Below, one piece after another: positions 26,910 to 35,091 of a DNA stretch of 64,000 bases. The translations under genes were made by a program, and so were the position numbers. The stretch spans positions 1-64,000 of the forward strand of contig NZ_VSKL01000007.1 of the NCBI RefSeq assembly GCF_008086165.1, written 5' to 3'. A model generated the notes under the pieces. That model had not been told where the DNA came from. It ran no database searches and worked only from the letters and a program-made list of their open reading frames with translations. This DNA comes from Algorimicrobium algoritergicola (lineage in GTDB: Bacteria > Bacteroidota > Bacteroidia > Flavobacteriales > Flavobacteriaceae). Position 1 is the stretch's first letter. Every line of letters starts with the position of its first letter.

Positions 26910-27055
26910 GTACGTTTGTTTGAGGATGTAAAGATATAGTTTAAATCTAAAAAGTCCTTAAAAAATCATGTTAACAAAATTTTAACAAAACCGACTTCAA
27001 AGTTATTGCGTAGGTATGTGTGAGAGTCAATAATAATTAACAAAAACTCAAAATT

Positions 27056-27706
27056 ATGAAAAACATGAAAATTTATTTAGGAATCGGTGTTGCAGTCGTA
27101 GCAGGTTTCTTTTTGGTAGCAGCCGATCATATCGATGCGCCAGCAGTAGCAGGTGGTACAAGTGATATCACTGATTTTTACGCCTTTCAAGGGCAAAACA
27201 CAGACAATTTGGTGTTTGTAGCAAATGTTCAAGGCTTAATAAGTCCAGCAAATACTGGAGATGCAGCATTTGATGAAAATGTATTAATTGAATTTAATAT
27301 TGATATCAATCAAGACAATATTGAAGATTTAGTAATTCAAGCTATTCCAAGAAATGGTAAAATGTATTTCTTCGGGCCATCTGTTCCGTCAACAACGGGA
27401 TTAAACAGTACAGTACTTGTTGGTAATGCGAAAGGGAGTGTGGATATTTCACAATATGGTGCATCTGCAATTATTGAAGAGGCTAATCAAATGAAGTTTT
27501 TTGCTGGACCAAGAGACGATCCATTTTTCATGGATTTCGCTCGTTATGGTGACATTATAGCAGGAAACGAAACAGAATTTGCTAATCCAGGATCCGATAC
27601 GTTTGCAGGTACTAACGTGATGTCTATTGTGGTAGAAGTGCCAAAACGTGTATTTGGTAACGTAGGTACTATTAACACTTGGGTTGAATCAAAACGCAAA
27701 CAATAA
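27056..27706 (+). CDS. DUF4331 protein, N-terminal-half type
   Basis: This 216-residue exported protein has a signal peptide (about residues 1-23) and opens its mature part with the DUF4331 signature ADHIDAPAVAGGTSDITDFYAFQG, the counterpart of SSHREAP...TDxYAF in full-length members. It continues through the family strands FNIDINQDNIEDLVIQ and GPRDDPFFMDFARY and stops just after VVEVPKRVFGNVGTINTW. Full-length DUF4331 proteins carry on from here into the region that is encoded as a separate lipoprotein 29 bp downstream. The two genes therefore look like a split family member. Function of the family is not established. It begins the module that includes the TPR and receptor genes. Confidence 0.85.
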   Translation: MKNMKIYLGIGVAVVAGFFLVAADHIDAPAVAGGTSDITDFYAFQGQNTDNLVFVANVQGLISPANTGDAAFDENVLIEFNIDINQDNIEDLVIQAIPRNGKMYFFGPSVPSTTGLNSTVLVGNAKGSVDISQYGASAIIEEANQMKFFAGPRDDPFFMDFARYGDIIAGNETEFANPGSDTFAGTNVMSIVVEVPKRVFGNVGTINTWVESKRKQ

Positions 27707-27735
27707 TTAACTAACAATTTAAAAACACACATATT

Positions 27736-28308
27736 ATGAAAAATTTAAAATATATATTAAGTATAGTCGCTATTGCAGCACTAACCGTAAGTTGCTCAAG
27801 CGATGACGATTTTACACCAGCTCAAAATGGCGTAGCAGGACCTAGTTTTTCTGGGTTTTATGCGCAACAAGATCAAATGGGTAGACCAGCTGTAAACACC
27901 GTTTTTGTTTCAGGAGATAGTAAGAACATGTTTAATAAAACAATCCCGTCTCAACAAAATGCGGCATTTCAAAGCATGTTTCAAACCAATTTAGAAGGTT
28001 TAAGTCCTGCTTATGCAAATCCAGGAGATATGAATGCATTAGGGTTGACTTCAGCTCAATTTACAGGATTATTAGCTACAGATGTGCTAACTGTTTCTTT
28101 AGATGCTCCAACAACATTTTTTGATGGAACGAACGTATTAACAGGTCGTAATTTAAGTGATGATGTTATTACCGTTGAATTGATTTTGATTTTTGGTGGT
28201 GAAACTGGATTAACAGCTCCAGAGAACCCAGGATTATCAAATGATAATGTGGATGCTAATGACAAAGATTTTTTAAATGAATTTCCATATTTAGCTAGCG
28301 CTTGGTAG
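27736..28308 (+). CDS. DUF4331 protein, C-terminal-half lipoprotein
   Basis: This 190-residue lipoprotein has a signal ending at TVSC (cysteine 20) and contains the C-terminal part of the DUF4331 family: DQMGRPAVNTVFVSGDSKNMFN, a long helix, the strand NLSDDVITVELILIFGG and the ending NVDANDKDFLNEFPYLASAW. The N-terminal signature is missing and is supplied by the preceding gene (29-bp gap), so the two products probably associate in the periplasm or at the membrane. Both carry their own export signal, which argues for a stable split rather than a fresh frameshift. It ends in a strong hairpin terminator that may attenuate the next genes. Confidence 0.82.
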   Translation: MKNLKYILSIVAIAALTVSCSSDDDFTPAQNGVAGPSFSGFYAQQDQMGRPAVNTVFVSGDSKNMFNKTIPSQQNAAFQSMFQTNLEGLSPAYANPGDMNALGLTSAQFTGLLATDVLTVSLDAPTTFFDGTNVLTGRNLSDDVITVELILIFGGETGLTAPENPGLSNDNVDANDKDFLNEFPYLASAW

Positions 28309-28317
28309 AAATTCCAT

Positions 28318-28352
28318 ATCAGAGCATGTGAGGGCATGCTCTGATTTTTTTA
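28318..28352 (+). terminator. Terminator/attenuator inside the DUF4331 module
   Basis: A perfect 11-bp stem ATCAGAGCATG/CATGCTCTGAT (28318-28328 with 28335-28345), loop TGAGGG, is followed by TTTTTTTATT. It lies between the second DUF4331 gene and the TPR gene, so it should limit read-through into the TPR and receptor genes. Confidence 0.88.
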
Positions 28353-28355
28353 TTA

Positions 28356-28383
28356 CAAAACAAACAAACAAACAAACAAACAA
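28356..28383 (+). repeat. CAAA tetranucleotide repeat before the TPR gene
   Basis: Five perfect CAAA units occupy 28361-28380, flanked by CAAAA before and CAAC after, ending 10 bp before the start codon at 28393. The repeat lies between the hairpin terminator and the start codon, i.e. in the leader. Slippage would change leader length in 4-nt steps without touching the reading frame. Confidence 0.8.
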
Positions 28384-28392
28384 CATCAACAC

Positions 28393-29688
28393 ATGAAAAC
28401 TTTAAAACAATATATCGGATTATTTGTTTGCATGCTAATCATAACTAGTTGTGAAAATCAACCAGAAGCAATAACCGAAAAGTCAGATTACAATAATTAT
28501 TTAGAATTAGTCGAGAATGATGCGTTGCAAAAAGCTGAAAAGGACCTTTTATTTTGGGAAAATAAGCTAGAAAAAGAACCATCGCAATATCCTTATGTAG
28601 CTAAAATTGCAGCGTCTCATTCCCGATTATTTACTATTACAGGAAAGGTTGAACATTTAAAATTAGCTGAAGAAAATCTAAAAGCTGTAAATGAGCACAC
28701 CAACTATAATAACGTTGGCTATTTACGTTCACTATCACGAAATTATATTTCTCAACACCGTTTTCGTGAAGCAAAAGAATTGCTTCAAAAAGCAAAATCT
28801 AATGGAGAAAACATTGAAGCCACTTATAAAATGCTTTTTGATGTAGAATTAGAACTTGGTGATGTGGCAGCTGCAAAAACGTATTTGGAACGCGTAAAAG
28901 ATTTTAGCGATTTTGATTACTTAATTCGCTTGTCTAAATGGAGCGATCATCAAGGCGATTTAGATTCAGCTATAAAATATATGGAAAAAGCTACGACTAT
29001 GGCAGAAAGCGCTAATATCAATAGCTCTAAAGAATGGGCTTATACCAATTTGGCCGACTTTTATGGACATGCTGGAAAAATAAAAGAGTCTTATACTTAT
29101 TATCTAAAAGCACTAGCCATTAACCCAAATGATGCCTATGCTAAAAAAGGAATTGCATGGATTGTGTATTCTTATGAAAGAAACCCAGAAGAAGCCACGC
29201 GTATTTTAAACACCTTAACTCAAAATTACCAAGTGCCAGATTTATATTTATTGAAAGCTGAAATTGCAGATTTCATGAAAAACAAACAAGCCAAAGAAGG
29301 TAATATTGATATGTATTTAGCCTTGGTTTCAAATGAATCTTATGGTGATATGTATAATGCGTATAATATTGAACTTTTTGTAGACTCTGAAAATCAACAT
29401 GAAGCTGCTTTACAGCTAGCAAAAAAAGAAATACAAAACCGCCCAACAGCTATGTCTTATGATTTATTAGCATGGAGTTATTATAAAAATGGAAATGTTA
29501 AAAAAGCGTTAAGTATTATGGAAGAATTCGTTATTGGTAATACTTTTGAGCCACTTGCCGTTTATCATTTAGCCCTTATTTATAAGGCAAATGGATTAAC
29601 TGAAAAAGCGCAAAAACTAAAACCAGAATTAGAATCTAGTTCCTATGAGTTAGGACCTATTCTATCTCAAGAAATTTCACTTATTTAA
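28393..29688 (+). CDS. TPR-repeat lipoprotein of DUF4331 module
   Basis: This 431-residue protein has a lipoprotein signal (cysteine 20 in IITSC) and a mature chain made of tetratricopeptide repeats from about residue 35 to the C-terminus. Clear repeat units include EWAYTNLADFYGHAGKIKESYTYYLKALAINPND and AMSYDLLAWSYYKNGNVKKALSIMEE. It should be a periplasmic or membrane-attached scaffold. The gene follows the two DUF4331 genes after a terminator and a CAAA repeat and precedes the histidine-rich receptor by 20 bp, so it is probably co-translated with that receptor. The partner it binds is unknown. Confidence 0.87.
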   Translation: MKTLKQYIGLFVCMLIITSCENQPEAITEKSDYNNYLELVENDALQKAEKDLLFWENKLEKEPSQYPYVAKIAASHSRLFTITGKVEHLKLAEENLKAVNEHTNYNNVGYLRSLSRNYISQHRFREAKELLQKAKSNGENIEATYKMLFDVELELGDVAAAKTYLERVKDFSDFDYLIRLSKWSDHQGDLDSAIKYMEKATTMAESANINSSKEWAYTNLADFYGHAGKIKESYTYYLKALAINPNDAYAKKGIAWIVYSYERNPEEATRILNTLTQNYQVPDLYLLKAEIADFMKNKQAKEGNIDMYLALVSNESYGDMYNAYNIELFVDSENQHEAALQLAKKEIQNRPTAMSYDLLAWSYYKNGNVKKALSIMEEFVIGNTFEPLAVYHLALIYKANGLTEKAQKLKPELESSSYELGPILSQEISLI

Positions 29689-29708
29689 CCCATTAAACCT
29701 AACCAACT

Positions 29709-31949
29709 ATGCTAACCAAAACAGTAATTAAGTATTTATTTGCCGTGTTTATCATGAGTCAAATGGTGCATGCACAAACAGTAAAAGGTGTTGTAAATGA
29801 TGATGAAGGACAACCTATTGAAAATGCTTATGTATATAATGTAAATAGTTCAAGTCATGCACACACCTTATCAAACGGAACGTTTATAATAGAAAATAAT
29901 AATCAAGGTGATTCATTAACCATAGGTTTATTAGGTTATGAAAAACTGGTTGTAATTCTTAATCAAGATCATTTTAAAAATGGCTTGCAAATTATTTTAA
30001 AGAGTAAAACAATTCTTTTAAATGAATTAGTTATTACGGAACAAGTAAATGCCATGAACAGTATTGCTAGAGTGGATTTGGAAACCAATCCGGTAAACTC
30101 ATCTCAAGAAATATTGCGAAAAGTGCCAGGATTAATTATTGGTCAACACGCTGGAGGAGGAAAAGCCGAGCAAATATTTTTACGTGGTTTTGATATTGAT
30201 CACGGAACAGATATAAGTTTGTCTGTAGATGGAATGCCTGTAAATATGGTGTCTCATGCACATGGTCAAGGTTATAGCGATTTACATTTTGTAATTCCGG
30301 AAACCATCAATAATATTAATTTTGGTAAAGGACCATATTATGCCAATAAAGGGGATTTTGCAACTGCAGGATATGTCGATTTCAACACGAAAGATAATAT
30401 CAATGGAAGTGAAATTAGTTTGAGTTTCGGACAGTTTAACTCATTAAGAACCTTGGGAATGTTTGATTTGTTGAAAAACAACAAACGCTCCAATGCTTAT
30501 GTAGCATTAGAATATATTGAGTTTGATGGCCCTTATGATTCACCTCAAAACTTCAACCGTTTAAACTTATTTGGTAAATTCAGTACCTATTTAAAGGGTA
30601 ATGATAAACTATCGCTAACGGTTTCACATTTTACAAGTCGTTGGGATGCTTCTGGGCAAATTCCTCAACGTGCTGTGGATAGCGGGTTAATTTCCCGTTT
30701 CGGATCTATCGATGATACCGAAGGCGGAACTACCTCAAGAAGTAATGTGAATGTTGCTTATGAATCTATTTTAGATAACGACTTACAATTTAAGTCGAAT
30801 GTATTTTACTCTAAATATGGTTTTGAATTGTATTCCAATTTCACCTTCTTTTTAGAAGATCCTATTAATGGCGATCAGATAAAGCAATTTGAAAGTCGTG
30901 ATATTTTCGGGTTTAATACCGCTTTTATAAAAGATACACATGTAGGTGATGTGGATACTAAAATTACATCTGGATTTGGTTTGCGTTATGATATGGTTAA
31001 TGATGTAGAGCTTTCTCATACATTAAACAGAAACGAAACACTCAATTATTTAGCTTTAGGAAATGTAAACGAAACCAATATGTTTGGATATGTAAATGCT
31101 GAATTTAAGCTGAACAAATTTATAATTGCGCCAGCTTTGCGTTTAGATTATTTCAAGTTTATGTATAATGATGCATTAGTGGCAGATTATGAAACACTAT
31201 CTGAAACAAAAACGGCAGTAAGTCCTAAATTGAATTTTTTCTATAATCAAGATAAGAACTTACAATTATTCTTAAAAACAGGTATTGGCTTTCATTCCAA
31301 TGACGCGCGTGTGGTTGTTGCTCAAAGTGGCGAAGATATTTTACCAAGAGCTTATGGTGCCGATTTAGGAGCTATTTGGAAACCGTTCCCAAAAATGGTG
31401 GTTAATACAGCATTATGGTATTTGTTTTTAGAACAAGAATTTGTGTATGTAGGTGATGGCGGTGTTGTGGAACCAAGTGGAAAATCAGAACGCTATGGAT
31501 TAGATTTAGGACTTCGCTATCAATTTACAGATTGGTTATACTTTGATACAGATGCTACGCTTACACATGCTAGAAGTGTGGATGAACCAAGTGGAGCAGA
31601 CTATATTCCATTAGCACCAGATTTTACCCTAACAGGAGGTTTATCTATTAATGATTTAAATGGTTTTTCTGCCGGAATTCGTTACCGTTATATTGATGAC
31701 AGACCAGCTAATGAAGACAATTCAATTGTGGCAAATGGTTATTTTGTAACCGATTTAAATATGAATTATGCGTTCAATAAAAATATTAGTGTTGGCCTAG
31801 CTATTGAAAATCTATTTGATACGGAATGGAATGAAACACAGTTTGCTACAGAAACACGATTGCAAAATGAAATTGATCCTGTGGAAGAAATTACGTTTAC
31901 ACCTGGAACACCATTTTTTATTAAAGGAATCGTGAGTTATAAGTTTTAA
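29709..31949 (+). CDS. TonB-dependent receptor with His-rich plug
   Basis: This 746-residue outer-membrane receptor has a signal peptide (residues 1-22), a carboxypeptidase-like domain (about 23-100), a plug domain (about 115-230, starting near VDLETNPVNSSQEILRKVPGLI) and a barrel. Histidines are concentrated in exposed positions: H50 and H52 in SSSHAHTLSNG, H165 in IDHGTD, and H183, H185 and H193 in SHAHGQGYSDLHF. This plug type recurs in Bacteroidota beside DUF4331 and TPR proteins. The histidines raise the possibility of a metal or metal-complex substrate, but that is inference. The gene ends in a good terminator; no TonB or SusD gene is linked. Confidence 0.9.
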   Translation: MLTKTVIKYLFAVFIMSQMVHAQTVKGVVNDDEGQPIENAYVYNVNSSSHAHTLSNGTFIIENNNQGDSLTIGLLGYEKLVVILNQDHFKNGLQIILKSKTILLNELVITEQVNAMNSIARVDLETNPVNSSQEILRKVPGLIIGQHAGGGKAEQIFLRGFDIDHGTDISLSVDGMPVNMVSHAHGQGYSDLHFVIPETINNINFGKGPYYANKGDFATAGYVDFNTKDNINGSEISLSFGQFNSLRTLGMFDLLKNNKRSNAYVALEYIEFDGPYDSPQNFNRLNLFGKFSTYLKGNDKLSLTVSHFTSRWDASGQIPQRAVDSGLISRFGSIDDTEGGTTSRSNVNVAYESILDNDLQFKSNVFYSKYGFELYSNFTFFLEDPINGDQIKQFESRDIFGFNTAFIKDTHVGDVDTKITSGFGLRYDMVNDVELSHTLNRNETLNYLALGNVNETNMFGYVNAEFKLNKFIIAPALRLDYFKFMYNDALVADYETLSETKTAVSPKLNFFYNQDKNLQLFLKTGIGFHSNDARVVVAQSGEDILPRAYGADLGAIWKPFPKMVVNTALWYLFLEQEFVYVGDGGVVEPSGKSERYGLDLGLRYQFTDWLYFDTDATLTHARSVDEPSGADYIPLAPDFTLTGGLSINDLNGFSAGIRYRYIDDRPANEDNSIVANGYFVTDLNMNYAFNKNISVGLAIENLFDTEWNETQFATETRLQNEIDPVEEITFTPGTPFFIKGIVSYKF

Positions 31950-32027
31950 GTGTTTGTTGATGATAAGGATAACTGGCAAGCTGCTCCTTATATAGAGTAG
32001 TTTGTTTAGTGTTTTTGTTAGTTTGTG

Positions 32028-32056
32028 AGCGTCTGTTTTATACAGGCGCTTTTTGT
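32028..32056 (+). terminator. Terminator after the His-rich receptor
   Basis: A 9-bp stem with one G-T pair, AGCGTCTGT/ACAGGCGCT (32028-32036 with 32042-32050), is followed by TTTTGTTG. Confidence 0.82.
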
Positions 32057-32087
32057 TGTTCTAAAGAAATTTATTTTCAATAAATAT

Positions 32088-32762
32088 TTACCGTAAATGT
32101 CTGCAATCTCCATCGGTAACAATGGTTTTGTCTATTTTAGAAATAGAGATGAGTTTTTCAGAACTAAATGCTTCATCCAGCTCATTGAAAAATTTCTTCT
32201 CAATATAAATACCATTGGGTAGGTTTTTATGGATTTTCCACTCTTCATAAGCGGTTGGATGCGTTAAAATAGGTAAATGAAAATTATAGGATGTATCCAC
32301 AATATACAGATTAGAACCTGCATGGTTTTTAAGCTTTTTCTTTAGTGAATACGTGCTTTTCAAAGTGTATGCTGCAATTGTTTTGTTCTGCATGAGGGAA
32401 TCTTTCAAACTAATATATTCATAATGTTTGGTGATATTTTTAAAATTATTTTTGCTTTTTACAATAGCATCACAAGCAATGGTAATAAACTCTGCTTGTA
32501 TCAATTCGGTTTGAGCAACACGCACGTTTGCATACAATTTATCATGTTGCATGAAAATTAATTTACAGTTCAAATTATCTTCAATTGTTATGGTAGCAAA
32601 GTAGCTGTTGTCTTTGGAATTGGTTAAATAAACAGTTTTATTTTTAATAGAGTCTTCCTTGAAAAATGTTGTTTCGTAAGTTAACATATAATCAAAGTGA
32701 TAGGTTTTTTGCGAAAAACTAAAAACAGGAAGTATTAATAACAAAAGAAGGGTAATTCTCAT
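32088..32762 (-). CDS. Exported protein of unknown function
   Basis: This 224-residue protein has a signal peptide (MRITLLLLLILPVFSFSQ) and a beta-rich mature domain with no motif I recognise. It has three cysteines in the mature part (NLNCKLIF, ITIACDAI and DGDCRHLR). The pattern of alternating hydrophobic strands (YHFDYMLTYETTFF, NSYFATITIEDN, ANVRVAQTELIQAEFITIA) resembles lipoprotein-carrier or GLPGLI-type Bacteroidota proteins, but the similarity is too weak to name it. It lies 35 bp downstream of the DJ-1/PfpI lipoprotein gene and may belong to the sigma/anti-sigma transcription unit. Confidence 0.65.
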   Translation of the reverse strand: MRITLLLLLILPVFSFSQKTYHFDYMLTYETTFFKEDSIKNKTVYLTNSKDNSYFATITIEDNLNCKLIFMQHDKLYANVRVAQTELIQAEFITIACDAIVKSKNNFKNITKHYEYISLKDSLMQNKTIAAYTLKSTYSLKKKLKNHAGSNLYIVDTSYNFHLPILTHPTAYEEWKIHKNLPNGIYIEKKFFNELDEAFSSEKLISISKIDKTIVTDGDCRHLR

Positions 32763-32797
32763 GGAATTTTTTTTATAAAGCGTTAATTTAAGTAGGC

Positions 32798-33559
32798 CTA
32801 TTTAGTAGGCTTCCAATTCTGTAAACGATCTAAATAGAGATATGATTCAACAAATTTTCTGTGTTCCAAACTAGTCATTTTTTCTAACAAATTTAATGCT
32901 GAAATATAACTCGCTAAATTTCCATTAGACGAACTAAATTTTCCGTCTTCAATAAAAGTGACAGTGGCATCGTCTTGAACTTTTAAATTCGGGTAATCTT
33001 TTTGAAGTTGTACTCCACCACCAATCCAAGTAACAATTTTATGGCCATCTGCAATTCCAGACTTTCCAATTAACTGCGCACCTGCACAATTACTAACAGT
33101 ATATGTGGTTTCTTGATTTTTAGCTTTTATGAAGTCAATGATATTTTTATTATGAACCTGCGCATACATATCATAAGCACTTGGAACAAAAAGAGCATCT
33201 AATTTCGGACAGTTCTCAAAGGTGTAGTCAGGTACAAAATGCATACCTTCTTCAGAGGTAATAGCTTGATTGGTTTCGGCAATGGTGATTACATTAAAAA
33301 GTTGGTCTCCAGATGCACTAGCTTTTGCAAACACATCAGATGTGGCAATTACTTCACTTTGTAAAACGCCGGAATACATAAGCAAACCAATAGTTGGTAC
33401 GTTTTTTTTAAACGGTTTTAGGTGTTTGGTTAATGTATCTGAGGAAACCTCCAAGGAATTTGAAGTTTCTCTTATTTCAACTTTTTCGTCCGTAATATTA
33501 TTACAATTGCATAATAATGATACCAAAAACACGAAACATAAGTAGTTTTTAAATGTCAT
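32798..33559 (-). CDS. Exported DJ-1/PfpI-family lipoprotein
   Basis: This 253-residue protein has a short lipoprotein signal (LLCNC, lipidated at C17 or C19) followed by a linker and a DJ-1/PfpI (GATase1-like) domain from about residue 54. The nucleophile elbow is SNCAGAQLIGKSG with C158, followed by the strand KIVTWIGG and the conserved DDATVTFIEDGKFSSSNG. The arrangement resembles the N-terminal domain of GlxA-type AraC regulators without the DNA-binding half. The usual catalytic histidine after the elbow (TTHW) is VTW here, so activity may be changed. It follows the anti-sigma gene by 78 bp on the same strand. Extracytoplasmic DJ-1 proteins are uncommon. Confidence 0.82.
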   Translation of the reverse strand: MTFKNYLCFVFLVSLLCNCNNITDEKVEIRETSNSLEVSSDTLTKHLKPFKKNVPTIGLLMYSGVLQSEVIATSDVFAKASASGDQLFNVITIAETNQAITSEEGMHFVPDYTFENCPKLDALFVPSAYDMYAQVHNKNIIDFIKAKNQETTYTVSNCAGAQLIGKSGIADGHKIVTWIGGGVQLQKDYPNLKVQDDATVTFIEDGKFSSSNGNLASYISALNLLEKMTSLEHRKFVESYLYLDRLQNWKPTK

Positions 33560-33637
33560 ATTTTATCAGGTTTATTACTGTTTGCCAGAATAAACAAAAA
33601 TAAACATTTAAAAAGAAATTATAACTAATTGCCCAGT

Positions 33638-34468
33638 TTAAGAATTAGTAGTAACAGCACCAAGCGTATACAGTTGTTCCATAGTTGGAGTTGCACTACC
33701 GCCAGCAGGCTCTAATGTAATTCCGAATGCTTCCGATTGATTGGCATTTTCAATGGTGAATATTTTGTTTGTATCGCTCGTAAAATTGTCTATAGTTCCT
33801 AAACTAGTAGGCGCAAGTGGGTTTAAGGTTAAGGACCAAACTTGGTACACTTTTCCAGCAGGAGGTTCAGGTAAACCTTGTACATCTAAATACACTGTGT
33901 TGGCATCTTTATCCCAATATACATTAGCATAGGATTCTGGTGAAACAGCTTGACCTGCAAGCGGAACAGAAAGAATATCTTTATCACGTATAACAGATAA
34001 TAATTTTTGAGTTTCCGTTAAGTTAGCAGTTGTTTTAGTTATACGTTCTTCTAATAATGTGTTATCTATAGTTTGTTCTTGTAGTTCTGTTTCAACAACT
34101 TGAATGTCAGATTTTAAGGCGCTGTTTTGATTAAAGAAGTACATTAAACCCACAGCTAGTAATACGGATGCTGCCCAACCAGAATACGCAAAATAATTTG
34201 TTTTAGCTTGTTGTAAAGGAATCACTTTTGAGTCCTCATCAGTATCCAAGCCTAATTTTTCTTTTACGGCTTTAAATAAATGTTGTGAATCGGAAGGAGA
34301 AAGGGCTGCAGTAAGTTGCATAATGGCAGCTTCAATCTTTAAAACTTCGTCTAATAAATCAGGATTTTCAAGGAGTTGGTTATAAACAGCTTCGTTTTCT
34401 TCATCAGAAAGACTGCCAGCTATATACAGCTCTAAAATTCCAGATTCTATGTATTCTTGATTTGTCAT
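33638..34468 (-). CDS. RskA-type anti-sigma factor
   Basis: This 276-residue protein has a cytoplasmic N-terminus (residues 1-95, with the sigma-binding helical part YIESGILELYIAGSLSDEENEAV), one membrane helix (about 96-114, YSGWAASVLLAVGLMYFF), a short coiled coil (about 118-155) and an extracytoplasmic RskA domain ending in the strands GKVYQVWSLTLNPLAPTSLGTID and AFGITLEPAGGSATPTMEQLYTLG. It starts on the last base of the sigma gene stop codon, the classic sigma/anti-sigma coupling. It should hold the sigma factor at the membrane and release it after regulated proteolysis or redox change. Confidence 0.92.
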   Translation of the reverse strand: MTNQEYIESGILELYIAGSLSDEENEAVYNQLLENPDLLDEVLKIEAAIMQLTAALSPSDSQHLFKAVKEKLGLDTDEDSKVIPLQQAKTNYFAYSGWAASVLLAVGLMYFFNQNSALKSDIQVVETELQEQTIDNTLLEERITKTTANLTETQKLLSVIRDKDILSVPLAGQAVSPESYANVYWDKDANTVYLDVQGLPEPPAGKVYQVWSLTLNPLAPTSLGTIDNFTSDTNKIFTIENANQSEAFGITLEPAGGSATPTMEQLYTLGAVTTNS

Positions 34469-35001
34469 TAATTTACGTCTAACATGATTCGTAGCTCATT
34501 GATACAGTTTCTGTTTCTTGTTTTAATCGTACCAATTGGCATTTCTAAAGTTTCAGAAGCCTCTTTTTGTGTATATCCTTTAAAGTATAATAACTCAATT
34601 ACTTCAATACACTTTTTAGCTAACTTATCTACAAACTTCTTAATGCCGATGGCATTTGTTTTTTCGTTTAAGTTATCATGGTCTTCTAAGATATCTACGA
34701 AAAAATCAGCTTGAAGGTTTTTTTTCGAATTCTTAAAGGTTTTAGATCGTGTTTTATCAATAGCAGCATTTCGTGCTATATTGAGGATCCAAGTAAAAAA
34801 ACGTCCTTTTTTGACGGAATACGAAGCGGAATTATTCCAAGCCTTTATAAATACATCTTGCATGACTTCTTCCGCAAGGTCGTTATCACGAACAATATTA
34901 TAAATTACACCATGCATACTTTCGCTGTACATATTGTAAAGCGTTTCAAATGCTTTTTCATTTTTGTCTTGAAATTGTGAAACCAGAGCTTCTAACTGCA
35001 T
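34468..35001 (-). CDS. ECF sigma factor paired with RskA
   Basis: This 177-residue protein has sigma region 2 (about residues 10-80, LYNMYSESMHGVIYNIVRDNDLAEEVMQDVFIKAW and WILNIARNAAIDKTRSK) and region 4 (about 120-172, FKGYTQKEASETLEMPIGTIKTRNRNCINELR), typical of SigK-like ECF factors. The anti-sigma start overlaps its stop by one base. Downstream genes on the same strand encode the DJ-1-type lipoprotein and an exported unknown, and sodC lies upstream behind its own terminator; the group suggests an envelope oxidative-stress response, which is an inference from neighbours. Confidence 0.93.
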   Translation of the reverse strand: MQLEALVSQFQDKNEKAFETLYNMYSESMHGVIYNIVRDNDLAEEVMQDVFIKAWNNSASYSVKKGRFFTWILNIARNAAIDKTRSKTFKNSKKNLQADFFVDILEDHDNLNEKTNAIGIKKFVDKLAKKCIEVIELLYFKGYTQKEASETLEMPIGTIKTRNRNCINELRIMLDVN

Positions 35002-35047
35002 ATAGTTTGAATTAAGTGTCTAAATTAGGAAATAATTAGCAATAAAA

Positions 35048-35066
35048 AAAGCTGCACAAGGCAGCC
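35048..35066 (-). terminator. Terminator after sodC
   Basis: Read on the minus strand, GCTGC and GCAGC (35061-35065 with 35051-35055) form a 5-bp GC-rich stem flanked by A and T runs (AAAAG...CTTTTTTT). It lies 26 bp past the sodC stop and separates it from the sigma gene start at 35001. Confidence 0.72.
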
Positions 35067-35091
35067 TTTTCATTTTTATTTTAGTATTGTT

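Noticed and set aside
27056-28308. The two DUF4331 genes as one frameshifted pseudogene
   Set aside because: Each half has its own start codon and export signal (signal peptide and lipobox) with a 29-bp gap, which a simple frameshift would not create.
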